A stretch of DNA of 64,000 nt from a virus. The translations under genes were made by a program, and so were the position numbers. The notes beneath the pieces were generated by a model. That model saw only the letters and a program-made list of their open reading frames with translations. It ran no database searches and was not told the DNA's origin. This document shows, piece after piece, positions 19,230-28,961 of this stretch. The DNA is taken from positions 62,001-126,000 of IMG/VR virus record IMGVR_UViG_3300037882_002578. One strand, 5' to 3'. Each line of letters opens with the position of its first letter. Within the stretch, counting starts at the first letter, position 1.

Positions 19230-22200
19230 ATGAGCTGTATACTAGAATATAATGCACAAAACAAAATAACAGGAGTAAAAGATGCAGAGGGTAACACTTC
19301 TGCATTATTTAATTCTATAATCTCTAACCCTCACTTATCAGTAGAGCAATCTGTTGATTTGTTTAAAAATACTTTTACTAAAAAGTTTAAGGGAGAGCAG
19401 TTACCTATAGAGTACCGAAACAACAATAATGAAGTCTTTCAAACTTTTAAAGAAGCTTTAGATAACACAACTTCAGGAGATATTCAAGGATATAGTGGAG
19501 ATAATTTAATGTTTTCTGTAACTAGCAGTTCAAATCCTGAGTCACTACCTGGGTTTTTGAATTCAATGATTAAGGAAGATGTTATTCTAGGAGAAACTTT
19601 GTTAGATAATGGGCAAAAAGTAATTCAAGTTTCGGGAGCTTCGGAAACTATGAAAGCTATAAAGTCTCAACTTTTCCAAAATAGTTCTTTTAGCTACTTA
19701 GGGATTAACAAAGTTAAAAAACTAAGTAATGGTAACTTTATAATAGCAGAAGAAGAAGAGCAGAAAGAATTGCCAAAAGATTACAAAACATTTGAAGAGG
19801 AGTTAAGTTCTGACCCAATGTACAGACCTTATGGAGATTCAAAAGTAATTCAAGACGAAGTAGAATTACCTAACGAGGGTAAATTAAAAGTTCAAATACT
19901 TTCTCTTTTAAATAAGTTGGGCATAAAAACTATGGGTATATCAGAATACGTTTCAAAATACACCATAAAAAATGGAGTAGAACCTACAGCTCAAGCCTTA
20001 ATAGACATAGCAAATAGAGTAATAGCTTTTCAAGGAAATCAAATTTCAGTAGAAGATTTAACAGAAGAAACGGCTCACTTAATTGTGGAAGGTTGGAATT
20101 CGCAAGAGATAGAAAACCTTTTAAGAAATATACACAAGACAGAAGAGTGGGCAGAATTAAGCGAACAATACAGAGAAATCTATTCTAAAAATTATAGCGG
20201 AGAAGAATTAGAAACCGTATTAAGAAAAGAGATTTTAGGTAAAGTTTTAAAGAACGCAATTCAAAACAGTTTTCAAGTAGAAAACAAGACAGAAACACAA
20301 CAAAATTTTATTGAAAAAGTAAGAACCTTATTTGAAAGTTTTTTCACTAAAGTACAAGTTTTATTTAAGCCTCAATATGTTTCCGATTTGCAAGAATTTA
20401 ACAATCAAGTTATTCAATTGCTTCAACAAGAGGAGTTACAAAACTACTTATCTAATGAGCAGTTATCGACTAGTAAGTTAACTCTGTATAGTGTACCAAA
20501 CAGTCCAAAAGACCCTATGGCATTACAAGTAGCAGTAGCTAGAAAAGCTATAGAAGTGTTAGAAATAACTCAGAACCAACTTTCAAAGGTAAATGGAATT
20601 TCTTCTAGTAAAGAGTCTATTCTTCGTTTAAAAAGAAATCTTGACGATATTGATGAACAGAATAAACTCGCTTCTTTTGCAGGTATAGCCGCTTCAGTAA
20701 AAAATCAAATAAAGTATTTAAATAAAGCTTTAAAAAATAACGATAAAAAGAAGCACCCTTTCTCAACAGAAGAGAATGTTGTCTACATGACATTGCTTAA
20801 TCAAATGAGACCTATACTTAGTGAAGTAGGAGCTTTATTAGAACCTTCAAACTATAATGACAGACTCATAAAAACAGAAATAGATGAAGCTATTATAGGT
20901 ATTCAAGATTTATATGGGCAAGTTAAAAGCATAGATAACTATGAAGTTTTGGAAAACTTAGTTGAAGATTTAGCTGTAAAGCACAATTGGTCGGAAGAGT
21001 CTAAAATAAACTATTTAAAAGTAGCAAAAGCAGCAAAAAAAGATACAAATTGGGCACATGCTTACTTTGGAAGTTTAAATCATGCTGAAAACCCTTTACT
21101 TAATCTTTTTGGTGAAAACATTAAGAAGATTACTATGCAAACTTATAGAGACCATGCTAATCCAACAACAGATTTACTGTTAACTTTAGAGTCTTTAGGA
21201 GTTAGTCAAAAAGAGTTAAATTCTTTAAGAAGAAGTAGTTTTTTAATTGATGAAGTAGACCATCAAAAAGTTGAAGACAAAGTAAATGAGATAGAACTTA
21301 AAGCTTACAATCAATTTTCTGGACAAGAGCCTTTAGAAATTAAAGAGTATTTAATAAAGAAGAGAGAAGGTAATTTACCCGATGTTCCAAACGATAAGTT
21401 GCAAGAGTATAGAGAGGAAATTAAAGACGAATTAAATCAGTACTTAGAAAGACCTTTTAAAGATGAATACTATGCTAAAAAAGAAGCTCTATACGAACAA
21501 GAGAATATTTCTCTAGAAACTAGAAAATGGTTAAGTACTATTTCAAGTGACGTAGCTTCAATATATCAGAGAGCTAAAGATGAGAATGGAACTATAATAT
21601 TGACAGAAGACTTAAAGTTTAATTTAGAACAAATTGCTAAAGAAAGAGCTTTTGCTAAAAGTCCTTATACAACAGATGGCAGTTACAAGCAAGGACTTGG
21701 AGGAGTTATAGATTCAGAAGGTAATCTAGAAATAGTTATAGTTGGAAACACATCTGAAGAAGCTTTAAGGGCTTATGAACTTGCAAAGTTAGATAAGATT
21801 TTCCTAGAGGATTTAAAAAATAATAAGAAAGATGCCAAAGGCATACCTGTTAAGTTTATTCAGGAAATAGAAAAATTAGAATCTAAAGGAGACTTTAAAG
21901 GAGCTTTTGATTTCTTAAAACTAAATTCTTACTTAGGGTTTAACAGAGAATTTTGGGACAGTTTGGGCGCAAAAGAAAGTTTAATAGAGAGACTTTCAAA
22001 CGTACAAGGAGATAATCAACAAAGAGCAGAAGAATTAATTTTCTCCATTAAAGAATTACAAAGCAAGAGAAACAATATAATAAAAGGTAATAGAGTACTT
22101 AACCAACCTTCAGAAACAGATGTAGAAAGAATGTCTAAATCTGAGAAAGAATACATAAAAGAGTACACAGAAAAGTTACAGTTATTATATCAAGAAGCTT

Positions 22201-24782
22201 CTACATTTTTTAAGAAAGAAGCTAGTGAGGAAGATGTTGAAGAAACTTCTGAAAATACAGTAAATCAAGCTTATAGAGACGCTCTAAAAGACTTAGGAAT
22301 AGTAGGAGTTGCAGAGTTAGATTTTATAAGAGAGCATACAACGTCAAACGGTAAGGCAGATATAGATTCAGCTAGAACTTTTGTAAATATGTTGTTAAAA
22401 GGGCAGTTAGTAAACATACCTAAAAAGTTTGAAAAATATTTTAGGACTAATTATCCTAAAGACCCTATTCAAAGACAAATTGCTGTAGAGAAAGATTTAA
22501 TAAGATATGCTCAAACAAGATTATTACCTTATTACACTAAGTTTTCTCCTGCAGGGTATGATGCTTTAATTCAGGGCTTAAACAGTGGAAATAAGAAAGT
22601 TTCAGAATTACTTCAAGAAGTAGCCGATGGACAATCGCCTTTGACAGTAACTCCAAATTATAGTTTCTTTGAAGCAGAAGAAAGAACAGATTTAAATGAG
22701 AAGTACGTAAGAAATTATGAAGGTGGAAGATATCAATTTAAAGGAGATGATTTTAAAAGTGCAGACTATGTAAATCTTTTTGAGCCAGATGAAAATGGAA
22801 ATCCAACAAAAAATGAAAAGCTGTTTAAAGCTAGACAAGCATTATTAGATTACCATAGAGAATCATTACAAGCAACAGATACTTTAAATCAGCATAATAT
22901 ATACAAACTGCCTCAACAAAGTAAATCTAGTTTAAGAAAATTAGAAGCTTTTGCAAAACAGCCTTCGTTTGGTAAAATTAGAGAAGGTATAAAAGATACA
23001 GTAGGATACAGAGAAGAAGACATAGCTACAGGAGAAGTTATAGAAGGAAGCGAAGAGTTCAAGATAGAGAATATGAAAATTATTCCTAAATATGGCTTTA
23101 AAGACTTAGCTAATCAAGATGACTTATCAGACGAACTTTTAACTAGCTACAGTTGGATGCACGAACAAAGTATGTTGTATAGAGCTAGAAAAGAACATAT
23201 AGGACAAGCTTTAATGCTACAAAGTTCCATACTAAATGACACTTACATAGGCAAGCAAGCAGCAGCTACAGCAACATATAAAATGTTTCAATCTCACATG
23301 GATGAAGCTTATTTTGGAGTTAAAGAGGATATCGATTACAACATAAACTTTTTTAAGAATTATAATGTAAACGTTTCAAAACTTTTAAGAATATTTTCAA
23401 CTTTTGTAAGATTTAGAAACTTAGGTTTTGCAGTCATTTCTCCAGCAACATCTTGGATAACGGCTCAAACTCAATTTTACTTGGAAAATAAAGTAGGGGA
23501 GCACGTAGATATGTCATCTACTAAGATGGCTAATAAAGAGTTTAGAAAACTAGCAGGAGCAGCTATAGCAGAAACGGGCGAAATAAATTCAAAAGCAAGG
23601 TTAAACATACTGTTGGAAAACTTTCTAGTGTACGACAAATCAGAAAGACTTAAAAACTCTTCCTTTGGAAAAGTTATGAGAAACATGGTAAAATTACCTT
23701 ATGCAACACACTCAATGGGTAACTTTCCAGTAATCCCTAGAATAGCTTTAAGTGTAATGTATGATTACAGAATTGTAGATGGAAACATTCAAAACTTCAA
23801 TGAGTTTAAAAGAGCTAATCCAACTTTGTCAAGTCTAGAACTTAGAAATACTTGGAATGCGAATGAAGAGAACGCCATGTACAAGTTTATGCTTACAGAT
23901 GATGGAAAGTTTAATTATGACAAAGCTAAAATGGAAACTTTATTAGGTAGGTCGGGAGAAGAATTAGAAAAATATCTAAAACTTAAGAACGAAGCAATCT
24001 ATCAAAGAATTAGTTATGCAGTTCAGAACATAGATGGTCAAATGCCTGAAGAAGAGAAGAGCATTTCGGCTCGTAACCTATTTTTACAGTTACTCACCGT
24101 TCATAGGTCTTTTATACCTATAGCAACAGCTAGAAGATTTAAAAATAAACACATTTCTCTAATGTCAGGACAAGTTGAAGAAGGCTCTTATAGGACTTTA
24201 GGTAGGTTTATAAAAGGTTACTTTGAGCAGTTTACTAAAGATGACGTAAAAAACTTAGGTAAAGATATAAAAACTTATTGGGCAGAGTTCACTAAAGATG
24301 ACGATAACGCTAGAATGAACATGCAAAGAAACGGTAAAGATTTTCTAATGTTAAATTTAATTGCAGGTTTAAGTATTCTACTATCTAAAATAGCTGATGA
24401 CGAAGAGAATAAAGACGTTTTCGCTATACAGGCTGTCAACTACTTAATGTTAAGGTTAACAAATGAAACAGCCTCTGTAGGTGTTGCACTTCCAGCAACT
24501 TATTATGAAGTCGTAGAGTCAAGTTTTGTCGGATTAAATGTTATTCCTGATGTTTTATCAGTTGGTGATATTGGAAATGATGAACTAGTAACAAGTGGTA
24601 AGTGGTATGGAGCTACAAAGAATCTTAGGTATTGGGGACGCAATACTGGGTTGATAAAATCTTATTTTGATTTAAAAAACGTGCAACGTGTTAAGGATTC
24701 TTACGTTAGAAATTCTGGAACTTTTATGTATTTTACACCCGCTTATCTTTTATCTGAGAGTAAAGATGAAAAAGAAAACTAA
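19230..24782 (+). CDS. Giant virion-associated protein (1850 aa) with MSCI N-terminal domain
   Basis: 1850 aa. Residues 1-55 (MSCILEYNAQNKITGVKDA...) match in pattern the start of the 477-aa protein at 10047. Around residues 265-285, VEDLTEETAHLIVEGW resembles an HExxH-like helix with the first His replaced, a form seen in large polyvalent phage proteins; activity is doubtful. The middle is helical and highly charged. Residues about 1390-1480 and 1700-1760 contain hydrophobic or aromatic stretches. No RNA polymerase DxDGD motif is visible. Size, position and the shared start suggest a packaged or ejected protein. Precise function unknown. Confidence 0.75.
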   Translation: MSCILEYNAQNKITGVKDAEGNTSALFNSIISNPHLSVEQSVDLFKNTFTKKFKGEQLPIEYRNNNNEVFQTFKEALDNTTSGDIQGYSGDNLMFSVTSSSNPESLPGFLNSMIKEDVILGETLLDNGQKVIQVSGASETMKAIKSQLFQNSSFSYLGINKVKKLSNGNFIIAEEEEQKELPKDYKTFEEELSSDPMYRPYGDSKVIQDEVELPNEGKLKVQILSLLNKLGIKTMGISEYVSKYTIKNGVEPTAQALIDIANRVIAFQGNQISVEDLTEETAHLIVEGWNSQEIENLLRNIHKTEEWAELSEQYREIYSKNYSGEELETVLRKEILGKVLKNAIQNSFQVENKTETQQNFIEKVRTLFESFFTKVQVLFKPQYVSDLQEFNNQVIQLLQQEELQNYLSNEQLSTSKLTLYSVPNSPKDPMALQVAVARKAIEVLEITQNQLSKVNGISSSKESILRLKRNLDDIDEQNKLASFAGIAASVKNQIKYLNKALKNNDKKKHPFSTEENVVYMTLLNQMRPILSEVGALLEPSNYNDRLIKTEIDEAIIGIQDLYGQVKSIDNYEVLENLVEDLAVKHNWSEESKINYLKVAKAAKKDTNWAHAYFGSLNHAENPLLNLFGENIKKITMQTYRDHANPTTDLLLTLESLGVSQKELNSLRRSSFLIDEVDHQKVEDKVNEIELKAYNQFSGQEPLEIKEYLIKKREGNLPDVPNDKLQEYREEIKDELNQYLERPFKDEYYAKKEALYEQENISLETRKWLSTISSDVASIYQRAKDENGTIILTEDLKFNLEQIAKERAFAKSPYTTDGSYKQGLGGVIDSEGNLEIVIVGNTSEEALRAYELAKLDKIFLEDLKNNKKDAKGIPVKFIQEIEKLESKGDFKGAFDFLKLNSYLGFNREFWDSLGAKESLIERLSNVQGDNQQRAEELIFSIKELQSKRNNIIKGNRVLNQPSETDVERMSKSEKEYIKEYTEKLQLLYQEASTFFKKEASEEDVEETSENTVNQAYRDALKDLGIVGVAELDFIREHTTSNGKADIDSARTFVNMLLKGQLVNIPKKFEKYFRTNYPKDPIQRQIAVEKDLIRYAQTRLLPYYTKFSPAGYDALIQGLNSGNKKVSELLQEVADGQSPLTVTPNYSFFEAEERTDLNEKYVRNYEGGRYQFKGDDFKSADYVNLFEPDENGNPTKNEKLFKARQALLDYHRESLQATDTLNQHNIYKLPQQSKSSLRKLEAFAKQPSFGKIREGIKDTVGYREEDIATGEVIEGSEEFKIENMKIIPKYGFKDLANQDDLSDELLTSYSWMHEQSMLYRARKEHIGQALMLQSSILNDTYIGKQAAATATYKMFQSHMDEAYFGVKEDIDYNINFFKNYNVNVSKLLRIFSTFVRFRNLGFAVISPATSWITAQTQFYLENKVGEHVDMSSTKMANKEFRKLAGAAIAETGEINSKARLNILLENFLVYDKSERLKNSSFGKVMRNMVKLPYATHSMGNFPVIPRIALSVMYDYRIVDGNIQNFNEFKRANPTLSSLELRNTWNANEENAMYKFMLTDDGKFNYDKAKMETLLGRSGEELEKYLKLKNEAIYQRISYAVQNIDGQMPEEEKSISARNLFLQLLTVHRSFIPIATARRFKNKHISLMSGQVEEGSYRTLGRFIKGYFEQFTKDDVKNLGKDIKTYWAEFTKDDDNARMNMQRNGKDFLMLNLIAGLSILLSKIADDEENKDVFAIQAVNYLMLRLTNETASVGVALPATYYEVVESSFVGLNVIPDVLSVGDIGNDELVTSGKWYGATKNLRYWGRNTGLIKSYFDLKNVQRVKDSYVRNSGTFMYFTPAYLLSESKDEKEN

Positions 24783-24877
24783 TATTTAATTAGTTTTAAA
24801 AAGTAAATTTTTATTATCATATTTACAAGGTAATTATTCAGTGAAGGCTTAATTACAATTAAAGTATTATTATATTT

Positions 24878-24919
24878 CCGCTTGTAGGGCTACTTCACTT
24901 AGCTTTACTTGCGGATTTT
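24878..24919 (+). terminator. Candidate terminator after the virion operon
   Basis: CCGC at 24878-24881 can pair with GCGG at 24911-24914 (extended by G-T-A/T-A-C beyond a small internal loop), followed by ATTTTTATTT. A competing 7-bp pairing AGTGAAG (24840-24846) with CTTCACT (24893-24899) overlaps it. The rest of the 144-nt gap shows no gene. Confidence 0.4.
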
Positions 24920-24926
24920 TATTTAT

Positions 24927-26210
24927 ATGAAAAGAAAAGTTATTATAGGGATTTACAAAATCACGTCTCCAACAGGAAGAGTTTACATAGGCGAAAGTAA
25001 AGATATTTACAAAAGATTTTCCAACTATAAAAAACATAATCAAACAAAAGCCCAACCTAGAGTACATCACTCTCTAAACAAATATGGGTGGGAGGCTCAT
25101 ATTTTTGAAATAATTGAAGAATGTGAATTTGATGATTTATTTTGTAGAGAAAGATATTGGCAAGACCACTATAATGTGCTAGGGGAGATGGGTCTTAACT
25201 GTAAACTAACTAAATGCGGGGAGTCTAAAGCTGTTTTTTCAAAAGAAATACTTAGCAAGATGAGTACAAGCTCTTCTGGTAGTAATAACCCAATATCTAA
25301 AAAAGTTATTGACACTCATTCTGGAGAAATATGGGGTAGTATAGGAGAAGCTGCTAAATATTTAAAAATTAATATGTCAACTCTAAGAGGATTTTTAAAT
25401 GGAAGTAATCCAAACAAAACTACTTTATTGTTTTTGTCTGAGTACAAAGGAGAAAAAACTTACCCATGTATGTCAGAACAAAGAAAAATAATTGACACAA
25501 GTACTAAAATTGTGTATAACACTCAAAAAGAAGTAAGAGAAAGCGGATTGCCAAATACAGATAACATTTCAAACAAGCTAAATGGTAAGACTTTTAATAA
25601 TTCTTTTTTAATGTATTTAGATGAATATGATGAAAGTATAGGTATAAGGGATAATACACCTCCTCCAAAAGGTAAAAAAGTTATTGACACAAAAAGTGGA
25701 AAAATATTTAATAATGTCAAAGAGGCTGCTCGTACTTTAGATATTCCACCAACTAGACTTAAAAGTTATCTATTAGGAAACGCTGCAAATCCAACAGATA
25801 TGGAGTACTTACACAATTACGAGAAAGGTATAATATTAAACAAATTTAAAACTATAGTTAGAAAAGTTTACGATACATTTTTAAAAATTGAGTTTAACTC
25901 TATAGCTTCCGCAGCTAGGTATCATAATATAAAAGTAGGCACACTTAGAAAAAAATTATCAGGAGAGCTTTCGAATAACACTTATATGGTATATTTAGAA
26001 GAAGCATTAAACAGTAAAATAAAAATCCCTGATAGTTTAAAATTAAAAGCAAGAAAAGTTTTAAATACAGAAACACAAGTTGTTTATTTATCAATTACAG
26101 AAGCTTCTAAAAAAGAGAAAATATTATATCATAATTTAAGAAAGTACTTAAACAACTTGTTACCTAATCCAACACCATTAGTATATTTTTATAATCAAAT
26201 CAACCCGTAA
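24927..26210 (+). CDS. GIY-YIG homing endonuclease with five C-terminal DNA-binding repeats
   Basis: 427 aa from the ATG at 24927; an in-frame TTG at 24909 is a less likely start. Residues 1-95 are a GIY-YIG nuclease: GIYKITSPTGRVYIGES, then FEIIEECEFDDLFCRERYWQ with the catalytic Glu region, close to the second GIY-YIG protein at 44253. Residues about 125-427 hold five repeats of about 63 aa, each opening with K/R-V/I-IDT-like (KKVIDTHSGEIW, RKIIDTST, KKVIDTKSGKIF, RKVYDTF, RKVLNTET) and containing an AA-xx-L/I...L-R/K helix, as in NUMOD1-type DNA-binding modules. Probably free-standing; no intron boundary is evident in its neighbours. Its stop codon lies in the stem of the following terminator. 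Confidence 0.9.
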   Translation: MKRKVIIGIYKITSPTGRVYIGESKDIYKRFSNYKKHNQTKAQPRVHHSLNKYGWEAHIFEIIEECEFDDLFCRERYWQDHYNVLGEMGLNCKLTKCGESKAVFSKEILSKMSTSSSGSNNPISKKVIDTHSGEIWGSIGEAAKYLKINMSTLRGFLNGSNPNKTTLLFLSEYKGEKTYPCMSEQRKIIDTSTKIVYNTQKEVRESGLPNTDNISNKLNGKTFNNSFLMYLDEYDESIGIRDNTPPPKGKKVIDTKSGKIFNNVKEAARTLDIPPTRLKSYLLGNAANPTDMEYLHNYEKGIILNKFKTIVRKVYDTFLKIEFNSIASAARYHNIKVGTLRKKLSGELSNNTYMVYLEEALNSKIKIPDSLKLKARKVLNTETQVVYLSITEASKKEKILYHNLRKYLNNLLPNPTPLVYFYNQINP

Positions 26211-26240
26211 AAAGCCATTTTGGTAATTTACGGGTTTTTT
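26202..26240 (+). terminator. Rho-independent terminator
   Basis: 10-bp perfect stem AACCCGTAAA (26202-26211) with TTTACGGGTT (26227-26236), then a T run. The stop codon of the GIY-YIG gene is in the left arm. It separates that gene from the promoter at 26241. Confidence 0.9.
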
Positions 26241-26272
26241 CTTGTTTAATATATTTTTTATTGTTATCTTTG
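26241..26272 (+). promoter_or_regulatory. Bacteroidetes-type promoter
   Basis: CTTG at 26241-26244, 20 nt, TATCTTTG at 26265-26272. It drives the rightward run of small genes 26324-29373. The CCCGCC at 26301-26308 in the leader resembles the GGCG-type motif that recurs in the minus-strand arm. Confidence 0.85.
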
Positions 26273-26323
26273 TATTTGAAAAAGACTGTTTTATATTTTA
26301 TTCCCGCCAAAAAACTAAAATCA

Positions 26324-26500
26324 ATGGATAAACAACAAATACAAAAACTAAAAAGACTTGGTATAAATACTGATAAAAATACAATTGAGGTATTTGAAGA
26401 TTTAATCAACGTAGCTACTCATCTATTTGATGAACTAGAAGTTAGAGAAGAAGATAGGTTTAAAGCAGAGCTCTTCCGTCACAGAAAACCAAAAAATTAA
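26324..26500 (+). CDS. Small hypothetical protein
   Basis: 58 aa from the ATG at 26324 (MDKQQIQKLKRLG). The frame is open upstream to 26261, but that would overlap the promoter, so the later ATG is chosen. Charged, helical, no cysteines. First gene of the small rightward operon. Function unknown. Confidence 0.65.
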   Translation: MDKQQIQKLKRLGINTDKNTIEVFEDLINVATHLFDELEVREEDRFKAELFRHRKPKN

Positions 26501-26506
26501 AATATT

Positions 26507-26659
26507 ATGATAGTACCTAATACAAGTAAGACTTTAAACCAAGACGGAAACACTTTCAATTTTGAAAATTTAATTATAGCTTCTGTGTATATTAATGGAC
26601 AAATAAAAAATATAAATGATTTAACACAAGAAGAAAAAGAACAAATACTAAATTTATGA
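26507..26659 (+). CDS. Small hypothetical protein (50 aa)
   Basis: Starts MIVPNTSKTLNQ and ends with an acidic helix (LTQEEKEQILN). Six nt after the preceding gene; its TGA overlaps the next ATG (ATGA), which supports real translation. No family recognised. Confidence 0.6.
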   Translation: MIVPNTSKTLNQDGNTFNFENLIIASVYINGQIKNINDLTQEEKEQILNL

Positions 26660-26991
26660 AAAAGTATAAAAACCATATATTCGTAGAATTACCAAACAGT
26701 CAAGGAGGAGTTAGTGCAGACACATCCGATGGATATTTAACTTCAACAAGCGGTGAAAGAGTAAAACTGCCCCATAAAAATTACACTCTACTAGGAATAG
26801 CAGATGAATGTATAAATGCACCTTATGCAGAAAAATTTTCTAGAGATATTGTAAGTATAGGTGAAAATGGGCTATACCTTGACTATGACATAGGACAACA
26901 TCATTATGAATCAGCAAGTGACAGTTTTCAAACTTTAGTAACAAATTTAGATTTAAAACCAACAGATTATATTTTAAGAGATGAAAGATAA
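26656..26991 (+). CDS. Hypothetical protein (111 aa)
   Basis: Soluble mixed alpha/beta protein (MKKYKNHIFVELPNSQGG...) with an aromatic-rich C-terminus. It overlaps both neighbours, by 4 nt (ATGA) upstream and 11 nt downstream, in the accessory operon driven from 26241. Function unknown. Confidence 0.65.
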   Translation: MKKYKNHIFVELPNSQGGVSADTSDGYLTSTSGERVKLPHKNYTLLGIADECINAPYAEKFSRDIVSIGENGLYLDYDIGQHHYESASDSFQTLVTNLDLKPTDYILRDER

Positions 26992-27238
26992 AGAAACACC
27001 AGGAATAAATCCTCAAAAATTTGAGATAGTTTTAGATAAAGAGTGGCAAGAAGGAAAAGTACACTACATAGCAGGATTTGATTGTTATGAAAAAGAAAGG
27101 TGTATTAATTTATATCATAAAATTAGAAAGTTTTTAGGTTTAAAATATAAAATTAAAGAGCCTAACAGTAAAGTGAACATAATGAAATATCATGCTAACG
27201 GTTTAATCACGCATTTAGAATATGAAGGTAGGCAATAA
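26981..27238 (+). CDS. Hypothetical protein (85 aa)
   Basis: Starts MKDKETPGINPQKFEIV. Lys/Tyr-rich with two Cys (CYEKERC). Overlaps the upstream gene. The next 117 nt (27239-27355) contain no convincing gene, only a 19-codon frame beginning at 27222. Confidence 0.6.
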   Translation: MKDKETPGINPQKFEIVLDKEWQEGKVHYIAGFDCYEKERCINLYHKIRKFLGLKYKIKEPNSKVNIMKYHANGLITHLEYEGRQ

Positions 27239-27355
27239 CAATTGGATTAAACAACAAGAAGTAGAGTTTTTTAAAACTTAGCAAAAACTACAAATTAAAT
27301 TACATTGGGAAAATGGTAGAATAAACTCAGAAGTAGAAAATGAAAATACAAAAAT

Positions 27356-27736
27356 ATGGAAGAAATTAAGAAAATAGTTAGAATAGGTGTTTCAGGTTCA
27401 CGTACAATTACAGACAAAGATTTTGTTTTTCAACAACTTGATTTTTATTTAAGCCGACTTTTAAGAGATAACGAATGTATAATAGTGCATGGAGGAGCTG
27501 TTGGGGTTGACAGTCTATGTGAGTTATATGCGCAAGAAAAAGGAATAAAAACAGAAATCTATTTACCTGATTATAAAAATAATCCTTCAAAAATAGCCCC
27601 AATTCTAAGAAACCAAACCATAACAGACAACTCAGACTATTTTATAGCAATGCAACAAAACAAGTCAAGAGGAACTCAAGATGCAATAAACAAAGCAATT
27701 AAAAGAGGAATACCAATAAAAATAATTACAATATGA
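27356..27736 (+). CDS. SLOG-superfamily (DUF2493-like) nucleotide-binding protein
   Basis: 126 aa with the Rossmannoid pattern of the DUF2493/SLOG family: IRIGVSGSR-like strand and GSR turn (VRIGVSGSRTITD), IIVHGGAVGVDSLCELYAQ (glycine-rich nucleotide-sensing loop and helix), then a late GTQDAINKAIKRGIP. SLOG proteins bind nucleotide-derived ligands; several phages carry one in accessory regions. No partner nuclease or effector is visible next to it. Overlaps the next gene by 4 nt. Confidence 0.75.
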   Translation: MEEIKKIVRIGVSGSRTITDKDFVFQQLDFYLSRLLRDNECIIVHGGAVGVDSLCELYAQEKGIKTEIYLPDYKNNPSKIAPILRNQTITDNSDYFIAMQQNKSRGTQDAINKAIKRGIPIKIITI

Positions 27737-28008
27737 AAGAAAGTATTTGCCAATTATGTGAATATTCAAGAAGAGTCTCTTCAAGAGAGTTAGAAAATAA
27801 AGGTTATGTAGGTTGTTGCTTGCCCATAAAAAAAGAAAAAGCAGGGTTTAATGTTGATAGAGAATATTCTTTCATAGAATCAGGAGAAGAAGTTGCAGAA
27901 GGTTGGGTAGATTTAAGGTCAAAACCTTTTGGAGATGGAAGTGGAGTTTCAACAAACTTTCAGTTGATTACTTTAGGTATAAAAAGATGTTCAGAATTTA
28001 AAGAGTAG
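27733..28008 (+). CDS. Small cysteine-containing protein, possible zinc binding
   Basis: 91 aa. CQLC near the N-terminus (ICQLCEYSRRVSS) and CC plus a late Cys (VGCC, KRCSEF) could ligate zinc. Overlaps the SLOG gene by ATGA, so translation is probably coupled. No family recognised. Confidence 0.6.
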   Translation: MKESICQLCEYSRRVSSRELENKGYVGCCLPIKKEKAGFNVDREYSFIESGEEVAEGWVDLRSKPFGDGSGVSTNFQLITLGIKRCSEFKE

Positions 28009-28011
28009 AGT

Positions 28012-28452
28012 ATGAAAAAAGAATTTAAATTAAGTAACATACCTTTTGAAGTACAAAAAGTATGGGCGTACCAAAGCTTAAATCAGCCTGTAGGTCTAGA
28101 ACTATATAGAGAGATAGAAGCTACAATAGAAAAGTACCCTCAATACTTTCAATGGGAACATACTTATAACAGTATTCCTAGAGAAGTGCACAGTAAATAT
28201 GCAGAAGAACAGTTAATCCTTTATTATAGTTTTTATCCGCCAAAAGAGTCAAACATTAAACCAGGAGAAGGTATCTACAATTGGACTAGGAGACAAGAAG
28301 CTATACCTGCTAAAATAAATGTAAAAGGTTTAGAGAAATCTCTAAAATATATATTTGAAACCGCACCAAAAATTAAAAAAGAATATGAAACAGAAAAAAG
28401 AAAATTGTGGGACAAACACTATAAAGAATATAAACTCAAATACAGAGAATAA
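28012..28452 (+). CDS. Hypothetical protein (146 aa)
   Basis: Starts MKKEFKLSNIPFEVQKVWAY. Aromatic-rich middle (YYSFYPP) and a strongly basic helical C-terminus. Three nt after the previous stop, same operon. Function unknown. Confidence 0.6.
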   Translation: MKKEFKLSNIPFEVQKVWAYQSLNQPVGLELYREIEATIEKYPQYFQWEHTYNSIPREVHSKYAEEQLILYYSFYPPKESNIKPGEGIYNWTRRQEAIPAKINVKGLEKSLKYIFETAPKIKKEYETEKRKLWDKHYKEYKLKYRE

Positions 28453-28508
28453 AACACCATACTACAAATACCATTACAAAAAATGGATACTAAACGGATA
28501 CTTAGAAA

Positions 28509-28766
28509 ATGAAACAAATAGCAACACTATACGCAAAATACAGAAGTAAAAGTACAAAGGAAGAAGGGTCTTACTATGATTTTGAAGCAGGTTATCTTTG
28601 CGCCGAAAAAGATTATAATAAAAGAATCCTTGACGAACTAAATAACCTACGTAGCAAGCTCTCTCAAGAAGAAACTCCTAAATTAGGTAAGATTATAAGT
28701 CAAGATAAAATAAAGGTTTTAAATAGCCAAATTGAAGTACTATTAAAAATAATAAAATACAAATGA
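28509..28766 (+). CDS. Hypothetical helical protein (85 aa)
   Basis: Charged, coiled-coil-like (ILDELNNLRSKLSQEE). The stop overlaps the next ATG (ATGA). Function unknown. Confidence 0.6.
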   Translation: MKQIATLYAKYRSKSTKEEGSYYDFEAGYLCAEKDYNKRILDELNNLRSKLSQEETPKLGKIISQDKIKVLNSQIEVLLKIIKYK

Positions 28767-28960
28767 TAACAAAAGAGGATTTAAAATTAGCTGTAAATTA
28801 CCTATTTAAAGAGGATAAAAAAGAATATCCTATTAAAATAGAAATGAGTTTAATGAAAGAAAACATTCAAAGGTATTTAATAGGTGAAATGACTAGTGAA
28901 GAGCTAATGTTAACAAAACCAGGAGATGCTAAATTAACTTTTTATGATAACGGAAATTAG
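28763..28960 (+). CDS. Hypothetical protein (65 aa)
   Basis: Starts MITKEDLKLAVNYLFKE. Acidic/basic helical protein without cysteines. Coupled to its upstream neighbour by a 4-nt overlap. Function unknown. Confidence 0.6.
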   Translation: MITKEDLKLAVNYLFKEDKKEYPIKIEMSLMKENIQRYLIGEMTSEELMLTKPGDAKLTFYDNGN

Positions 28961-28961
28961 A

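Noticed and set aside
5192-24782. Virion RNA polymerase of the crAss-like type
   Set aside because: Searched by eye for a DxDGD or DFDID motif in the 1600- and 1850-aa proteins and found none; the gene may lie outside the window.
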